NCBI GenBank assembly: GCA_945890735.1
Contig: CAMDCZ010000002.1
Span: 1-64,000 of the forward strand
Source: Bordetella parapertussis
GTDB taxonomy: Bacteria > Pseudomonadota > Gammaproteobacteria > Burkholderiales > Burkholderiaceae_C
Reading direction: 5' to 3'
DNA length: 64,000 nucleotides
The translations under genes and the position numbers were made by a program. This document shows, one piece after another, positions 24,672-34,348 of the stretch (positions are counted from its first letter, which is position 1; each line of letters opens with the position of its first letter). The notes under the pieces are model-generated. The model was not told where the DNA came from, did not search any database, and saw only the letters and a list, made by a program, of their open reading frames with translations.

Positions 24672-25601
24672 TCAAATGTCCTCGCGCAAACGGTAGGGCA
24701 GGGGGTGAACCGTCAAATCAACTTCACCCACTTTCAGGCTTTCCTCTGCGGCGCTGGTCTGCAAACACAGCAAGGCCCAGTCGCCATGCGCCGGATGGTG
24801 CGCGGCCTGCGCGACCAAGCCCGCAGGTTGTGTGAGATCGGTCGTGCTGAACACTTCTTGCCCTGCTTGCAACGACGCTGAAGCCCGGGCCAAGTAAGCA
24901 CGGCGTTTCAAGGTGCCACGAAACTGGCTGCGTGCCACCACTTCTTGACCGGGGTAACAGCCTTTTTTGAAGTTGACGCCGTCCACCGATTCATAGTTGA
25001 GCATTTGCGGCACAAACGCCTCATAAGTCGCGGCTTGCACATCGGCAATGCCACTGAGCACCTCGCCCAACGACCAATCCGCCAGCGCCAAGGCAGGCAA
25101 ACCAGGCACATCGCCCACAGGCCGAACATGCAGGCTGCGCGACACGCCTGCGGCTGGGTAAAGTGCCACCGACCAAGCCGCTTGGGCAGACTCAGGTGTG
25201 CTTTCAGCCGCCAGGGCATGGCATGACCATGGCGTTGCGCCCGCGGACGCCAACACCCCCCAGACAGACAACTCAGCCGAGACGTCGGTCAGTTTGACTT
25301 TGGCCCGCAGCACAAACATGCAAAGGCGCTTCAAGGTTTGCGCCAGCAGGTCTTGACGCATCACCAACAGCACCTCTTCGGCACTGGGCTTGAAGCCAAC
25401 CATGCTGGCTTGCATGCGGCCTTTGGCGTTGCAAAACGCGGCCAAGCGGGCTTGCCCATCGGGAAGCAACAAGAAGTCCGAGGTCAATTGGTTGTGCAAA
25501 AAACCAGCGGCTTCGGGGCCACTGGCGCGTATCACGCCCAGGTGCGGCAGCAGGCAGGCACCGGTCTGGGGTAGGGGGGGTAAGGCGGGTGTGAGGCTCA
25601 T
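24672..25601 (-). CDS. ygfZ: Folate-binding protein YgfZ
   Basis: This 309-residue member of the GcvT/YgfZ family carries the signature KGCYPGQEVVAR near residue 210, with the conserved Cys, and FLHNQLTSD near the N-terminus. YgfZ uses tetrahydrofolate and supports repair or assembly of iron-sulfur enzymes such as MiaB, and is cytosolic. The ATG at 25601 fits the family start; the open frame continues far into the opposite mltG gene and is not coding there. It is divergent from mltG with a 45-base gap. Confidence 0.93.
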   Translation of the reverse strand: MSLTPALPPLPQTGACLLPHLGVIRASGPEAAGFLHNQLTSDFLLLPDGQARLAAFCNAKGRMQASMVGFKPSAEEVLLVMRQDLLAQTLKRLCMFVLRAKVKLTDVSAELSVWGVLASAGATPWSCHALAAESTPESAQAAWSVALYPAAGVSRSLHVRPVGDVPGLPALALADWSLGEVLSGIADVQAATYEAFVPQMLNYESVDGVNFKKGCYPGQEVVARSQFRGTLKRRAYLARASASLQAGQEVFSTTDLTQPAGLVAQAAHHPAHGDWALLCLQTSAAEESLKVGEVDLTVHPLPYRLREDI

Positions 25602-25646
25602 GCGTCCATTATCATGTGCGCTTTGAATGACGGGCAGGACAGGCTT

Positions 25647-26669
25647 GTGAAACCCAGTTTTTGGCGCAGCACGGTGCGGTGGTTCGGCATGGCGCTGTTG
25701 GCCTTGGTGCTTGTTGCGGCGGGTGCGGTGTGGTGGGCCCTGCAACCGCTGTCGATGCGGCAGACACCCGTTGATTTGTCGATCGAGCCCGGTCAATCGG
25801 TCAAAACCATCGTCCAACTGGCGGTGCAAGCTGGTGTCGATGAGCCGAGCCTGGCGCTTTACTACCTGTTCAAGTTCAGTGGCCAATCTCGCCAAATCCG
25901 CGCGGGCAGCTATGAGCTCGACGCCAACACCACCCCTTGGTCTTTGTTGCAAAAACTCGTGCGTGGCGAGGAACGGCTGCGCGCCATCACCTTGGTCGAA
26001 GGCTGGACATGGCGGCAATTCCGCGCGGCATTGAACAAAGCCGATTTTTTGAAGCACGATGCCCAAGCGCTGAGTGATGAAGAGATCATGAGCCACCTGG
26101 GCAAGGCGGGCCTGGCCCCCGAAGGGCGGTTTTTTCCAGACACTTACATGGTGGGCAAGGGCTCTTCAGATTTGCATTTGCTGCAACGCGCAGCCAATGC
26201 GATGGACCGGCAACTCAGCCAAGCCTGGGCCAGTCGCGACATGGGATTGCCCTTGAGAACCCCGGACGAAGCCTTGGTGTTGGCCAGCATCATCGAAAAG
26301 GAAACCGGCTTGGTCAGTGACCGACCGATGATTGCCAGCGTGTTCACCAACCGCCTGCGCATCCAGATGCCCTTGCAAACCGACCCGACCGTGATTTATG
26401 GGATGTTTGAGCGTTTTGATGGCAATTTGCGGCGGGTTGACCTGCAAACCGATCACCCCTGGAACACTTACACCCGCAAAGGCCTGCCCCCCACACCCAT
26501 CGCCATGCCTGGCAAAGACGCCCTGCATGCAGCCTTGCACCCTGCGACCAGCCAAGCGATGTACTTTGTGGCCCGTGGTGATGGCAGCAGCCAATTCAGT
26601 GACAACCTCAACGACCATAACAAGGCGGTCAACCGTTACCAGCGCGGCATGACCACACAGGCACAATGA
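25647..26669 (+). CDS. mltG: Endolytic murein transglycosylase MltG
   Basis: This is an inner-membrane protein of about 340 residues with a single N-terminal membrane segment ([19 protein letters not shown]), a LysM-like part and a YceG domain. The catalytic Glu is in [10 protein letters not shown], and [10 protein letters not shown] and [13 protein letters not shown] are family motifs. MltG cleaves nascent glycan strands and sets glycan length. The GTG at 25647 is favoured because AGGAC lies eight bases upstream; an in-frame ATG at 25614 has no clear ribosome binding site. It overlaps tmk by four bases and heads the mltG-tmk-holB-tatD operon. Confidence 0.92.
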   Translation: MKPSFWRSTVRWFGMALLALVLVAAGAVWWALQPLSMRQTPVDLSIEPGQSVKTIVQLAVQAGVDEPSLALYYLFKFSGQSRQIRAGSYELDANTTPWSLLQKLVRGEERLRAITLVEGWTWRQFRAALNKADFLKHDAQALSDEEIMSHLGKAGLAPEGRFFPDTYMVGKGSSDLHLLQRAANAMDRQLSQAWASRDMGLPLRTPDEALVLASIIEKETGLVSDRPMIASVFTNRLRIQMPLQTDPTVIYGMFERFDGNLRRVDLQTDHPWNTYTRKGLPPTPIAMPGKDALHAALHPATSQAMYFVARGDGSSQFSDNLNDHNKAVNRYQRGMTTQAQ

Positions 26670-27316
26670 GCCGCATGCAAACCGGTTTGTTCATCAGTTT
26701 CGAGGGCATCGATGGGGCGGGTAAATCCAGCCACATCGATGCCTTGGCCCAAGCCTTTACCCAAGCGGGAAGGCAGGTGGTGCGCAGCCGCGAGCCAGGC
26801 GGCACCCCGCTGGCCGAAAAGCTGCGGGACATCGTGTTGCATGACGCCATGGACCCGCTGTGCGAAGCCCTGCTGGTGTTTGCGGCACGCCGTGACCACT
26901 TGAACCAAGTGATCGAACCCGCGCTGCAGCGCGGCGAGGTGGTGTTGTGCGACCGTTTCACCGATGCCACCTTTGCCTACCAGGGTGCTGGCCGAGGGTT
27001 TGACTGGCAGGTGCTGACCCAGTTGGAGCACTGGGTGCAAGCCATGCCCCAAGGTGGTCTGCGCCAACCGGATGTGACTGTTTGGTTTGCCTTGGACCCG
27101 CGCATCGCTGCCGAACGCTTGAGTGCGGCTCGTTTACCGGATCGGTTTGAGTCCCAGCCCCTGGCGTTTTTCCAAAGCGTGCACCAAGGCTATGCCGATC
27201 GCGCGCATGCCGATCCAACACGTTTTGTGAAGATAGACGCCAGTGCCCAGCTCGAAGACGTGCGCGAATCCGTCTTGCAGGCTTTGCTGTCGCGTGGATA
27301 CTTGCCAGCCACATGA
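26666..27316 (+). CDS. tmk: Thymidylate kinase
   Basis: This 216-residue kinase has the P-loop [11 protein letters not shown] near residues 12-22, the DR(F/Y) motif in [19 protein letters not shown], the DREPGG-type segment [11 protein letters not shown] and a lid with RLPDRFE. It phosphorylates dTMP to dTDP for DNA synthesis. The gene overlaps mltG and holB by four bases on each side, a widely conserved arrangement. Another start at MQTGLF (codon 4) is possible. Confidence 0.96.
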   Translation: MSRMQTGLFISFEGIDGAGKSSHIDALAQAFTQAGRQVVRSREPGGTPLAEKLRDIVLHDAMDPLCEALLVFAARRDHLNQVIEPALQRGEVVLCDRFTDATFAYQGAGRGFDWQVLTQLEHWVQAMPQGGLRQPDVTVWFALDPRIAAERLSAARLPDRFESQPLAFFQSVHQGYADRAHADPTRFVKIDASAQLEDVRESVLQALLSRGYLPAT

Positions 27317-28314
27317 GCCAACTGCCCCCCTGGATTGACACCCAACTCACCGCTTTGGTGCCGAGGGCGGGACACGCCTGGTTGTTGCAAGGCCCTTCCG
27401 GTTTGGGTCAATACGAATTGGGCTTGGCCTTGGCCGCCGCCTGGCTGTGCCACCAACCGACAGCGCATGGCGCCTGCGGTGAATGCCCCAGCTGCCATGG
27501 CATCGAGGTGCGAGCGCATGCCGACCTGAGTGTCTTGATGCCTGAGACCGACATGCTGGCCCTGCAGTGGCCATTGGCCGAAAAAGCCCAAAAAGACATC
27601 GACGACAAAAAACGCAAACCCAGCAAAGAAATCCGGGTGGATGCGATGCGCGAGTTGCTGGGCTTTACCCAAACCACAGGCGCGGGTGCGCGTGGAAAGG
27701 TGGTGTTGATTTACCCGGCCGAGCGCATGAACACCGTGACCGCCAACACCTTGCTCAAAACCTTGGAAGAACCGCCGGGCAACACACGCTTCATTTTGGC
27801 CAGCGCCGCGGCCCATGAGCTCTTGCCGACTGTACGCAGCCGCTGCCAGGTGCATGCCATGGCCTGGCCCAGCGCCGAGAGCGGCTTGGCCTGGTTGAGG
27901 CAACAAGGCGTGCCCGAAGCTCAAACCGAGGTGCTTTTGCGCGCTGCCGGCGGTCGCCCAGACGATGCGCTTGAATTGCACCAACTCGGTGTGCAGGCCC
28001 AGGCCTGGCGTGCCTTGCCCAAAAGCCTGCTGCGTGGCGAACCGGGCGTGCTGGCAGACAACAGCCCGGCCATGGTCTTGTCTTCCTTGCAAAAAGTCTG
28101 TCACGACATGCAGCACCTGGCCTGTGGCGCGGCGCCGCGGTTTTTCGATGCCAGCGACCTGCCCACAGCCAGCTCCTTGTCGGCCTTGAGCCAATGGTCA
28201 CGCGATTTGATGCAAAGCGCGAAAACCGTGGACCATCCCTACCAAGCAGGTTTGTTGTTGGAAGCCTGGGTCAGCCGAGCCCAGCGCGCCATGACAGCCC
28301 GCTTGGCCCACTGA
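27313..28314 (+). CDS. holB: DNA polymerase III subunit delta prime
   Basis: This 333-residue clamp-loader subunit has a P-loop-like segment [11 protein letters not shown] without the Lys, as expected because delta prime does not bind ATP. Zinc-ligand cysteines are in [18 protein letters not shown], and an AAA+ segment runs through [22 protein letters not shown] and the arginine-finger region TVRSRC. Delta prime helps open and load the sliding clamp together with delta and tau/gamma. It is coupled to tmk by a 4-base overlap and precedes tatD by 30 bases. Confidence 0.95.
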   Translation: MSQLPPWIDTQLTALVPRAGHAWLLQGPSGLGQYELGLALAAAWLCHQPTAHGACGECPSCHGIEVRAHADLSVLMPETDMLALQWPLAEKAQKDIDDKKRKPSKEIRVDAMRELLGFTQTTGAGARGKVVLIYPAERMNTVTANTLLKTLEEPPGNTRFILASAAAHELLPTVRSRCQVHAMAWPSAESGLAWLRQQGVPEAQTEVLLRAAGGRPDDALELHQLGVQAQAWRALPKSLLRGEPGVLADNSPAMVLSSLQKVCHDMQHLACGAAPRFFDASDLPTASSLSALSQWSRDLMQSAKTVDHPYQAGLLLEAWVSRAQRAMTARLAH

Positions 28315-28344
28315 GCCGCGCCTCACCCGCCGGATATACCTTTC

Positions 28345-29139
28345 ATGTACACCGATTCCCATTGCCACCTGAACTTTCCTGAGCTGGAAACCAACCTGGC
28401 GCAGATCCGCCAAGACATGGCAGATGCGCAAGTCACACGCGCTTTGCTGATCAGCACCCAGCTCGAAACCTTCCCCGACGTCCATCGCCTGGCCATGGCA
28501 CATGACAATTTTTGGTGCACCGCAGGCGTTCACCCAGACGAAGAGGGCGTTCAAGAGCCGAGCTTGGAAGACTTGCTGCGCATCGGGCAAAGCCCCAAGG
28601 TCGTGGGTATCGGTGAAACCGGCTTGGACTATTACCGTTTGGGTGAGCGGACCTTGGCCGACATGGCATGGCAGCGCGAACGTTTTCGACGCCATATCCG
28701 TGCAGCCAGGCAACTCGGTTTGCCGCTGGTGATCCACACCCGCAGCGCCAGCGCAGACACCTTGGCCATCCTCAAAGAAGAGGGCGAAGACGGCTCTGCC
28801 GGCTCGGTCGGCGGTGTCTTCCATTGTTTCACCGAGTCCGCTGAGGTGGCCAAAGCCGCCCTGGCATTGGGCTTTGACATTTCTTTCTCGGGCATCTTGA
28901 CCTTCAAAAACGCCCAGGATCTGCGAGATGTGGCCTCCTGGGTGCCGCTGGAGCGGATGCTGATCGAGACAGACAGCCCCTACCTTGCACCCGCCCCACA
29001 CCGTGGCAAAACGAATAACCCCTCTTATGTGCCTTGGGTGGCCAAGCAAATCGCTGACCTGCGCGGCTTGAGCGTGCAAGCCGTGGGCGAGCAAACCTCG
29101 GCCAATTTCAACCGACTGTTTGCCCGGGTTTTGGCATGA
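28345..29139 (+). CDS. TatD family metal-dependent hydrolase
   Basis: This 264-residue TIM-barrel metallohydrolase has metal ligands in DSHCHLNF, Glu in GIGETGLDYY, His residues in VIHTR and FHCFT, and Asp in IETDSPYLAP. TatD-family enzymes act as 3'-5' exonucleases or D-aminoacyl-tRNA deacylase-like hydrolases; the exact substrate is open (E. coli YcfH-type is the closest by operon context). It overlaps the ankyrin-repeat gene by four bases and belongs to the mltG-tmk-holB operon, as in many proteobacteria. Confidence 0.94.
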   Translation: MYTDSHCHLNFPELETNLAQIRQDMADAQVTRALLISTQLETFPDVHRLAMAHDNFWCTAGVHPDEEGVQEPSLEDLLRIGQSPKVVGIGETGLDYYRLGERTLADMAWQRERFRRHIRAARQLGLPLVIHTRSASADTLAILKEEGEDGSAGSVGGVFHCFTESAEVAKAALALGFDISFSGILTFKNAQDLRDVASWVPLERMLIETDSPYLAPAPHRGKTNNPSYVPWVAKQIADLRGLSVQAVGEQTSANFNRLFARVLA

Positions 29140-29807
29140 GAAATTACATTCAATGCATTGCTTTACTTTATGTTTTGATTGGGTTTTTTCCTGCAAACGC
29201 CGGCTCGTACGAGGACTTTTTCAAAGCCATTGAATTGGACCATCCCGACACCATCCGGGGTTTGCTTCAACGTGGTTTTGACCCCAACAGTCCCAACCCT
29301 AAAGGACAACCCGCTTTGATTTTGGCGATGCAAAAGGGCTCTGACAAATCGGTAGATGTGTTGGTGAATTGGCCGACAACCAAGCTGAGCATCCAAAACC
29401 TGCAAGGTGAAACCCCTTTGATGCTGGCCGCGATCAACAACCAAATGACCTTGGCTGCTCAGTTGATCGCCCAAGGTGCAGATGTGAATAAGCCGGGCTG
29501 GTCACCCCTGCATTACGCAGCCAGCAAAGGCCACATTGGCATGATGCGCATGCTGATTGAAAACCATGCATATTTGGATGCCGAGTCACCCAATGGCACC
29601 ACACCACTCATGATGGCCGCACATTACGGCGGCTCGATGGCGACAAAATTGTTGCTGGAAGAGGGCGCTGACCCGCGTTTAACCAACCAACTGGGTCTGT
29701 CGGCTTTGGACTTTGCCGCCAAGTCCAAAGAGCCAGAAACCACCCTGTATATACAGGCGTTTTTGGCGGTTTGGCACCAAAAACACCCTCTCAAACAGGC
29801 TAATTGA
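29136..29807 (+). CDS. Secreted ankyrin-repeat protein
   Basis: This is a 223-residue protein with a signal peptide (CIALLYVLIGFFPANAGS, cleavage near residue 22) and four to five ankyrin repeats from about residue 35 to 205. Repeat cores are GETPLMLAAINNQ, GWSPLHYAASKGH, GTTPLMMAAHYGG and a degenerate LGLSALDFAAKSK. It probably mediates protein contacts in the periplasm. Its start overlaps tatD (ATGA), so it is translated from the same operon. Base composition is more AT-rich at the 5' end than the neighbours. No enzymatic motif is present. Confidence 0.9.
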   Translation: MRNYIQCIALLYVLIGFFPANAGSYEDFFKAIELDHPDTIRGLLQRGFDPNSPNPKGQPALILAMQKGSDKSVDVLVNWPTTKLSIQNLQGETPLMLAAINNQMTLAAQLIAQGADVNKPGWSPLHYAASKGHIGMMRMLIENHAYLDAESPNGTTPLMMAAHYGGSMATKLLLEEGADPRLTNQLGLSALDFAAKSKEPETTLYIQAFLAVWHQKHPLKQAN

Positions 29808-30435
29808 TGTTGTAGCCGATGTAACGGCTGACGACCACCGCACCCCGCAGTTCGCCGACTTTGTAGCCAGTGGCTTTGTCGTTCGGGTAGAGCTGGTCGA
29901 GTTTGGTCTTGACGTCTGCTTGAATATGCTCAGGGTCACCATGACAGGCCAAACACATGGCTTGGGTGACGATTGGCTTGGCATACCTCAGCTCCATGCG
30001 AGAGCCGCCACCGGCCTTGACGGCTTGCACATATTCCATTTCGGCAGGTGCTTGGCCTTTGGCCAGGCCGTCTTCAAACTGTTTGAGCGCTTCAGCTTGC
30101 CAATCATTGGGGACACCCAAAACCGGATTGCGGGCACGGGTGCTGACACGGGTGATCGTGATTTTTTCTTTGGTGCCGATGCGCGAGGCAATGGCTGGCG
30201 CTTCTGTGTTGCAGACCCCGATGGCATTGATCGGACCACCTTCGCCCATGGCCGCCTTCAATTTTTGACCGAGTTCCTTGAGCATGGCTGCGGCCACATC
30301 TCGGCTTTCTTGCATCGGGTTTTCACCCTTGTATTCAGCCCAAGCCAGGCCAGTGGGCAAAACCAAGCCAGCAGCCAACAGGGTGGCGACCAGTCGCTTC
30401 AGAGGGGTGTTTGATTGAGTTAACATAATATGCAT
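29800..30435 (-). CDS. Periplasmic monohaem c-type protein, DUF3365 (Tll0287-like)
   Basis: This 211-residue protein has a signal peptide (LVATLLAAGLVLPTGLAWA|EY) and one haem-binding CLACH near residue 163. Flanking features are the DUF3365 blocks VCNTEAPAIA and STRARNPVLGVPNDW. Members are sensor-like or electron-transfer haem proteins of the periplasm. The start is uncertain: ATGs at 30435 and 30426 both precede the signal peptide and neither has a strong ribosome binding site. It is convergent with the ankyrin gene, with an 8-base overlap. Confidence 0.87.
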   Translation of the reverse strand: MHIMLTQSNTPLKRLVATLLAAGLVLPTGLAWAEYKGENPMQESRDVAAAMLKELGQKLKAAMGEGGPINAIGVCNTEAPAIASRIGTKEKITITRVSTRARNPVLGVPNDWQAEALKQFEDGLAKGQAPAEMEYVQAVKAGGGSRMELRYAKPIVTQAMCLACHGDPEHIQADVKTKLDQLYPNDKATGYKVGELRGAVVVSRYIGYNIN

Positions 30436-30505
30436 CGTATGAATTGAGTGAATGATTCAGAACGGTTCCGAAGTGCTGACTGTAACGCCTGCCGTCGAAA
30501 AAGCA

Positions 30506-31930
30506 TCAACTTTTCGCGGTCAATTGAATCGCCTTGAACTCTAAAAACTCCTCGAATCCGTATTTGCCGTTTTCACGGCCATTGCCCGATTGTTTATAGC
30601 CGCCAAATGGCGCATTGCCATTGAATGCTGCGCCGTTGATGTCGACCTGACCGGTTCGCATTTGCCTGGCGACGCGGATGGCACGGGCTTCGTCTTGGCT
30701 CCAGACACCGCCGCCCAAGCCATAGATGGTGTCGTTGGCGATGCGCACGGCCTCTGCTTCGTCCTGGTAAGTCAAGACCACCAACACCGGGCCAAAAATT
30801 TCCACGCGCGCCAAGGTGTCGTTGGGTTGGACCCGCAACACGGTGGGTTGCACAAAATAGCCTGTCGCCATGGCAGGCTTGTCAGGGCCGCCAGCGATCA
30901 ATTCCGCCCCCTCTTTCAAACCCAGTTCGATGAAAGCTTTCACCCGGTCGCGCTGGGTCGCGCTGACCAAAGGTCCCAAGCGGGAGGCTTCTTCCAAGCT
31001 GGGCCCCAGGGTGAATTTCGCGATCGCGGTCTGCAACAAGGCTTTGACCTCAGCGTAACGGTCCGCCGGCACCAGCATGCGGGTGTGGGCCGAACAGGTT
31101 TGACCGCTGTTGAGCAAACAGGCATTGAGCGTGCCTTTGACCGCGGCTTCCAGGTCGGCATCGGGCAAAACCACGCTGGCCGACTTGCCACCCAATTCCA
31201 GCGCGACGCGCTTGACCGAATCCGCGGCCAAGGCAGCCACACGCTTGCCCGCCAGGGTTGAGCCGGTGAAGCTGACCATGTCCACCTCGGGATGGCTGGC
31301 CAAGACTTCGCCGACCACCGGCCCCAAGCCGTTGACCAGGTTGAACACGCCAGGCGGGACACCGGCTGCATGGATGATCTCGGCCAAGAGCATCGCGTTG
31401 ACGGGCGCGACTTCGCTGGGCTTCAAAACGACCGTGCAGCCTGCGGCCAAAGCAGGCGCGACCTTGAGCGTGATTTGGTTGAGCGGAAAGTTCCAGGGCG
31501 TGATGCAAGAGACCACGCCAATCGGCTCGCGCACCACCAGCGAGTGACCGACTTTTTCTTCGTAGGCGAAAGCGCGAGCCACCTTGGCGGCGTTGCCCCA
31601 GTTGAAAACCGGGCCACCGACCTGGATCATTTTGGCCATCTTGATCGGCATGCCGACCTCACGCGCGATCGTGGTGCCCATCTCCTCGGTTCGGGCTTTG
31701 AGGCCGGCGACGATCTTGTCGATGAAGCCACAGCGTTCTTCCACACTCAAGGCCGACCAAGCTGGAAACGCAGCACGGGCGGCCAATACCGCTTGCGTGG
31801 CCTCTTCGGCCGTGCCTTGCGGCACCGTGGCCATCACTTTTTCAGTGGAGGCATCGTGCACCTCGAACACCTCTTGGGAAGTGGCTTTTAGCCAAGCGCC
31901 GTTGATGTAATGGCTGTCGTAAGTGGTCAT
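30506..31930 (-). CDS. NAD(P)-dependent aldehyde dehydrogenase
   Basis: This 474-residue ALDH superfamily enzyme has coenzyme-binding TPWNFPLNQ, the loop FTGSTLAGKRVA, catalytic Glu in LELGGKSA and the nucleophile Cys in GQTCSAHTR. The C-terminal PFGGYKQSGNGRENGKYG is typical. It oxidises an aldehyde to the acid; similar proteins act on medium-chain or aromatic aldehydes, but the substrate is not evident. It lies downstream of the LD-carboxypeptidase gene on the same strand (42-base gap) and could serve with the Fe-alcohol dehydrogenase at 23495, though not in one operon. Confidence 0.93.
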   Translation of the reverse strand: MTTYDSHYINGAWLKATSQEVFEVHDASTEKVMATVPQGTAEEATQAVLAARAAFPAWSALSVEERCGFIDKIVAGLKARTEEMGTTIAREVGMPIKMAKMIQVGGPVFNWGNAAKVARAFAYEEKVGHSLVVREPIGVVSCITPWNFPLNQITLKVAPALAAGCTVVLKPSEVAPVNAMLLAEIIHAAGVPPGVFNLVNGLGPVVGEVLASHPEVDMVSFTGSTLAGKRVAALAADSVKRVALELGGKSASVVLPDADLEAAVKGTLNACLLNSGQTCSAHTRMLVPADRYAEVKALLQTAIAKFTLGPSLEEASRLGPLVSATQRDRVKAFIELGLKEGAELIAGGPDKPAMATGYFVQPTVLRVQPNDTLARVEIFGPVLVVLTYQDEAEAVRIANDTIYGLGGGVWSQDEARAIRVARQMRTGQVDINGAAFNGNAPFGGYKQSGNGRENGKYGFEEFLEFKAIQLTAKS

Positions 31931-31972
31931 GGTGTGGCGTCCAAAAAGATCGAAAAAGGCGGTTCAAAGACC

Positions 31973-32893
31973 TCAGTGCGCGTGGTGAGCCCAGAGCAAA
32001 AATGCTTCGCGACCATCGCGCAACAGAGTGACTTGCTGACCGACTGGCAAACAGAGTTTGGTGGCCACATGGCCGAAAGGCAAGCCAGTCAACACCGGGG
32101 TTTTGGTTTGGCTTCTTAACCAAGCGACCACGGTGTGCATGTTGAAGCCCTTGTCGTGGCTGCTGAGCTTGTAGTCGGTGAAGCTGCCCAGCACGATGGC
32201 TTTTTGGGCAGACAAAATACCTGCATGGAGCAACTGGGTCAGCATGCGTTCGACGCGGTAGGGATGCTCGGCCACATCTTCCAAAAAAAGCACGCCGCCG
32301 GTGATCGAGGGCACATAAGGCGTGCCGATCAGGCTGCATAAAACGCTCAGGTTGCCGCCCCACAAAGTGGACTCTTCGGCCAGCAAGGTTTTTTTCGGCA
32401 GGTGATCCAGGTCCGCCGCGGGCAGTCGCCAACCTGCGCCCTCCCCCCGGCCCTGCGCCATGTCGTCAAAACATGCCAACGTGATGTCGTCCAGATCCTT
32501 GGCGCCAAAGTCTGCGCAGGCATGCGGCCCCGCCCAGGTGATGGCCTTGGTTTTGGCGAGCACCGCCATCTGCAATGCCGTGAAGTCGCTGTGCCCGACC
32601 CAGCGGGTGCCAGCCTTGATCGATTGGGCAATCGCTTTGACTGGCAGGTGTTTGAGCAAACGTGTGAGCCCATAGCCGCCCCGCGTGAGCATGACGATGT
32701 CCGCGGTACTGGCGGCGGCACGGCTGATCGCCAGCACACGCTCATCGTCCTCGCCAGCGAAACGTTTGGAACTGCTGAGCGCGGTGGGGTCTAACTCCAC
32801 ATCGTGGCCCAGCTTGGTCAGTCGTTTGATCGACAGCCGCAAAGCTGCTTTGTCGCGCACTGCGCCAGAGGGTGAATACAGGTAAATGTGCAT
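31973..32893 (-). CDS. LD-carboxypeptidase (murein tetrapeptide carboxypeptidase, S66 family)
   Basis: This 306-residue Ser-Glu-His peptidase has the nucleophile in GHSDFTALQ, Glu in ESTLWGGNLSVLCSLIGTPY and His in GLPFGHVATKLCLPVG. It removes the terminal D-Ala from murein tetrapeptides during cytosolic peptidoglycan recycling (LdcA activity). The start MHIYLYSPSG at 32893 matches the family and follows AAAGAAAC; the open frame extends 40 codons upstream into the neighbouring gene. It is 64 bases downstream of the tadA fusion gene. Confidence 0.92.
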   Translation of the reverse strand: MHIYLYSPSGAVRDKAALRLSIKRLTKLGHDVELDPTALSSSKRFAGEDDERVLAISRAAASTADIVMLTRGGYGLTRLLKHLPVKAIAQSIKAGTRWVGHSDFTALQMAVLAKTKAITWAGPHACADFGAKDLDDITLACFDDMAQGRGEGAGWRLPAADLDHLPKKTLLAEESTLWGGNLSVLCSLIGTPYVPSITGGVLFLEDVAEHPYRVERMLTQLLHAGILSAQKAIVLGSFTDYKLSSHDKGFNMHTVVAWLRSQTKTPVLTGLPFGHVATKLCLPVGQQVTLLRDGREAFLLWAHHAH

Positions 32894-32957
32894 CTTGTTT
32901 CTTTTGAAAACCGCATTGTCGATCAAGCTGCCTTGTGTCCTGACGCGGGCGACCCAT

Positions 32958-34331
32958 TCAAGCCAAACCTTGCAGGGCCAGCGCAGCCACCTGCTTGCCG
33001 TGCTCTTGGACAAAATGACCCGCCTGGGCTAAGAGCACCGGCTCGGGGCAGCCCCGAATGGAGAGCTGCAACCCACGCATCACCGCCTCGCCCAACACCG
33101 GGTCTTGTTGCCCCACCACCATCAGGCTCTTGCCGGGCCATTGCTCACGCCAAAAAACCCGAGCTTGGCGCGAAACCTCAGCACCTTCACTGTCCGCGTG
33201 CTCAGGCACCATGGGCGGGAAAGCGCGCAAAGCAGCACGGTGTCCCGCGTCTGGAAATGGCGCGTTGAAAGCCTCGCACTCGGCAGCGGACAGGTGTGGG
33301 TTGCCCCTGGCGAACAGCTTGCCCACGTCAAACTGGGGTTTGTCCGCGCACATTTGCCGCCAAGCCAAAAAGCCTGGGCTCAGGGGATGCTCGCCAGTGG
33401 CCAAAGTGGTGTTCATCACCAGCAGGCCTTGGTAACGCAACGGTGCTGCCATGGGCAAGGTCAGGCCCAAGATGCCGCCCCAGTCTTGCACCACCAGGTT
33501 GATGCGCTGCAGGTCCATGGCTTCGATGAATTCGTGCAAGATCTGTCGGTGCCAGTCAAACCTGTGGGCACTGTCTTTTTTGGGTTTGTCACTTTTGCCA
33601 AAACCCGGCATATCGGGTGCGACCACACGGTGACCCGCTTGCAAGAACACTGGCATCATTTTTCTATACAGGTAACTCCATGCGGGGTTGCCGTGCAAGC
33701 AGAGCCAAGTGACCGGGGCGTCTTGAGGTCCCTCGTCGAGGTAATGCAGACGAAGGCCATTCAAACTCGGCAGATCGTTGATGTAATTAGGCTGCCAAGG
33801 GTAGTCAGGCAGATCAGCAAAGCAAGCTTCAGGCGTTCGCAGCGCGTCGTCGCGCAAAGGCCAAGACGAGGCTTGTTTTTGGGTGGCTCGTTGCGATTGG
33901 AAAAACGCTTGTAGCAAAACTGTGGATTGATGGGCCAACACGCCGCCGTGTTGCTGCGTGTGGTGGTTTAACTGTGTTTGGGCGAACACATCAAGCACAG
34001 AGCCAGCAGCACCGGTCTTGGGCTCGGTGGCGCCCCACACCACACGGGGCAAACGGGCATTCAACATCGCACCTGCACACATGGCGCAAGGTTCCAAGGT
34101 CACGTAAAGCGTGCAGTCTTCCAAACGGTAGTTGCCCAAGCGCTGGGCCGCCGCTCGCAGTGCCAACACCTCTGCATGGGCGGTGGGGTCGTTCATACCA
34201 ATGGGTGCGTTATGCGCTTGTGCCACCACTTGGCCTTGGTGAACAACCACAGCACCTACGGGTACCTCGCCTTGGGCTGCGGCCAGTTCTGCTTGCACCA
34301 AGGCGAGTTGCATGAAGTCTTCGTCATTCAT
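32958..34331 (-). CDS. tadA: Fusion of tRNA adenosine(34) deaminase TadA and haloalkane-dehalogenase-like alpha/beta hydrolase
   Basis: This is a single frame of 457 residues. Residues 1-150 form the cytidine-deaminase-like TadA: zinc ligands H52 and C82/C85 and the proton-shuttling E54 in AHAE and PCAMC. It converts A34 to inosine in tRNA-Arg(ACG). Residues about 170-457 form an alpha/beta hydrolase strongly resembling DhlA-type (HLD-I) haloalkane dehalogenases: HGNPAWSYLYRK oxyanion region, nucleophile D283 with W284 in VQDWGG, acid D410 and base H439 in AGHFVQE. The second halide Trp of DhlA appears to be Phe340. The start is at 34331, with an upstream in-frame ATG at 34358; there is no stop or frameshift between the domains. 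Confidence 0.9.
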   Translation of the reverse strand: MNDEDFMQLALVQAELAAAQGEVPVGAVVVHQGQVVAQAHNAPIGMNDPTAHAEVLALRAAAQRLGNYRLEDCTLYVTLEPCAMCAGAMLNARLPRVVWGATEPKTGAAGSVLDVFAQTQLNHHTQQHGGVLAHQSTVLLQAFFQSQRATQKQASSWPLRDDALRTPEACFADLPDYPWQPNYINDLPSLNGLRLHYLDEGPQDAPVTWLCLHGNPAWSYLYRKMMPVFLQAGHRVVAPDMPGFGKSDKPKKDSAHRFDWHRQILHEFIEAMDLQRINLVVQDWGGILGLTLPMAAPLRYQGLLVMNTTLATGEHPLSPGFLAWRQMCADKPQFDVGKLFARGNPHLSAAECEAFNAPFPDAGHRAALRAFPPMVPEHADSEGAEVSRQARVFWREQWPGKSLMVVGQQDPVLGEAVMRGLQLSIRGCPEPVLLAQAGHFVQEHGKQVAALALQGLA

Positions 34332-34348
34332 GCGTGACAATGTAACCC

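Noticed and set aside
27313..28314. Missing Walker A lysine in HolB as a possible defect
   Set aside because: Delta prime normally lacks ATP binding, so this is expected for the family.
30449..30459. TGAATGATTCA dyad upstream of the DUF3365 gene
   Set aside because: It is short, AT-rich and lies very close to the uncertain start codon; there is no supporting promoter or neighbour evidence.
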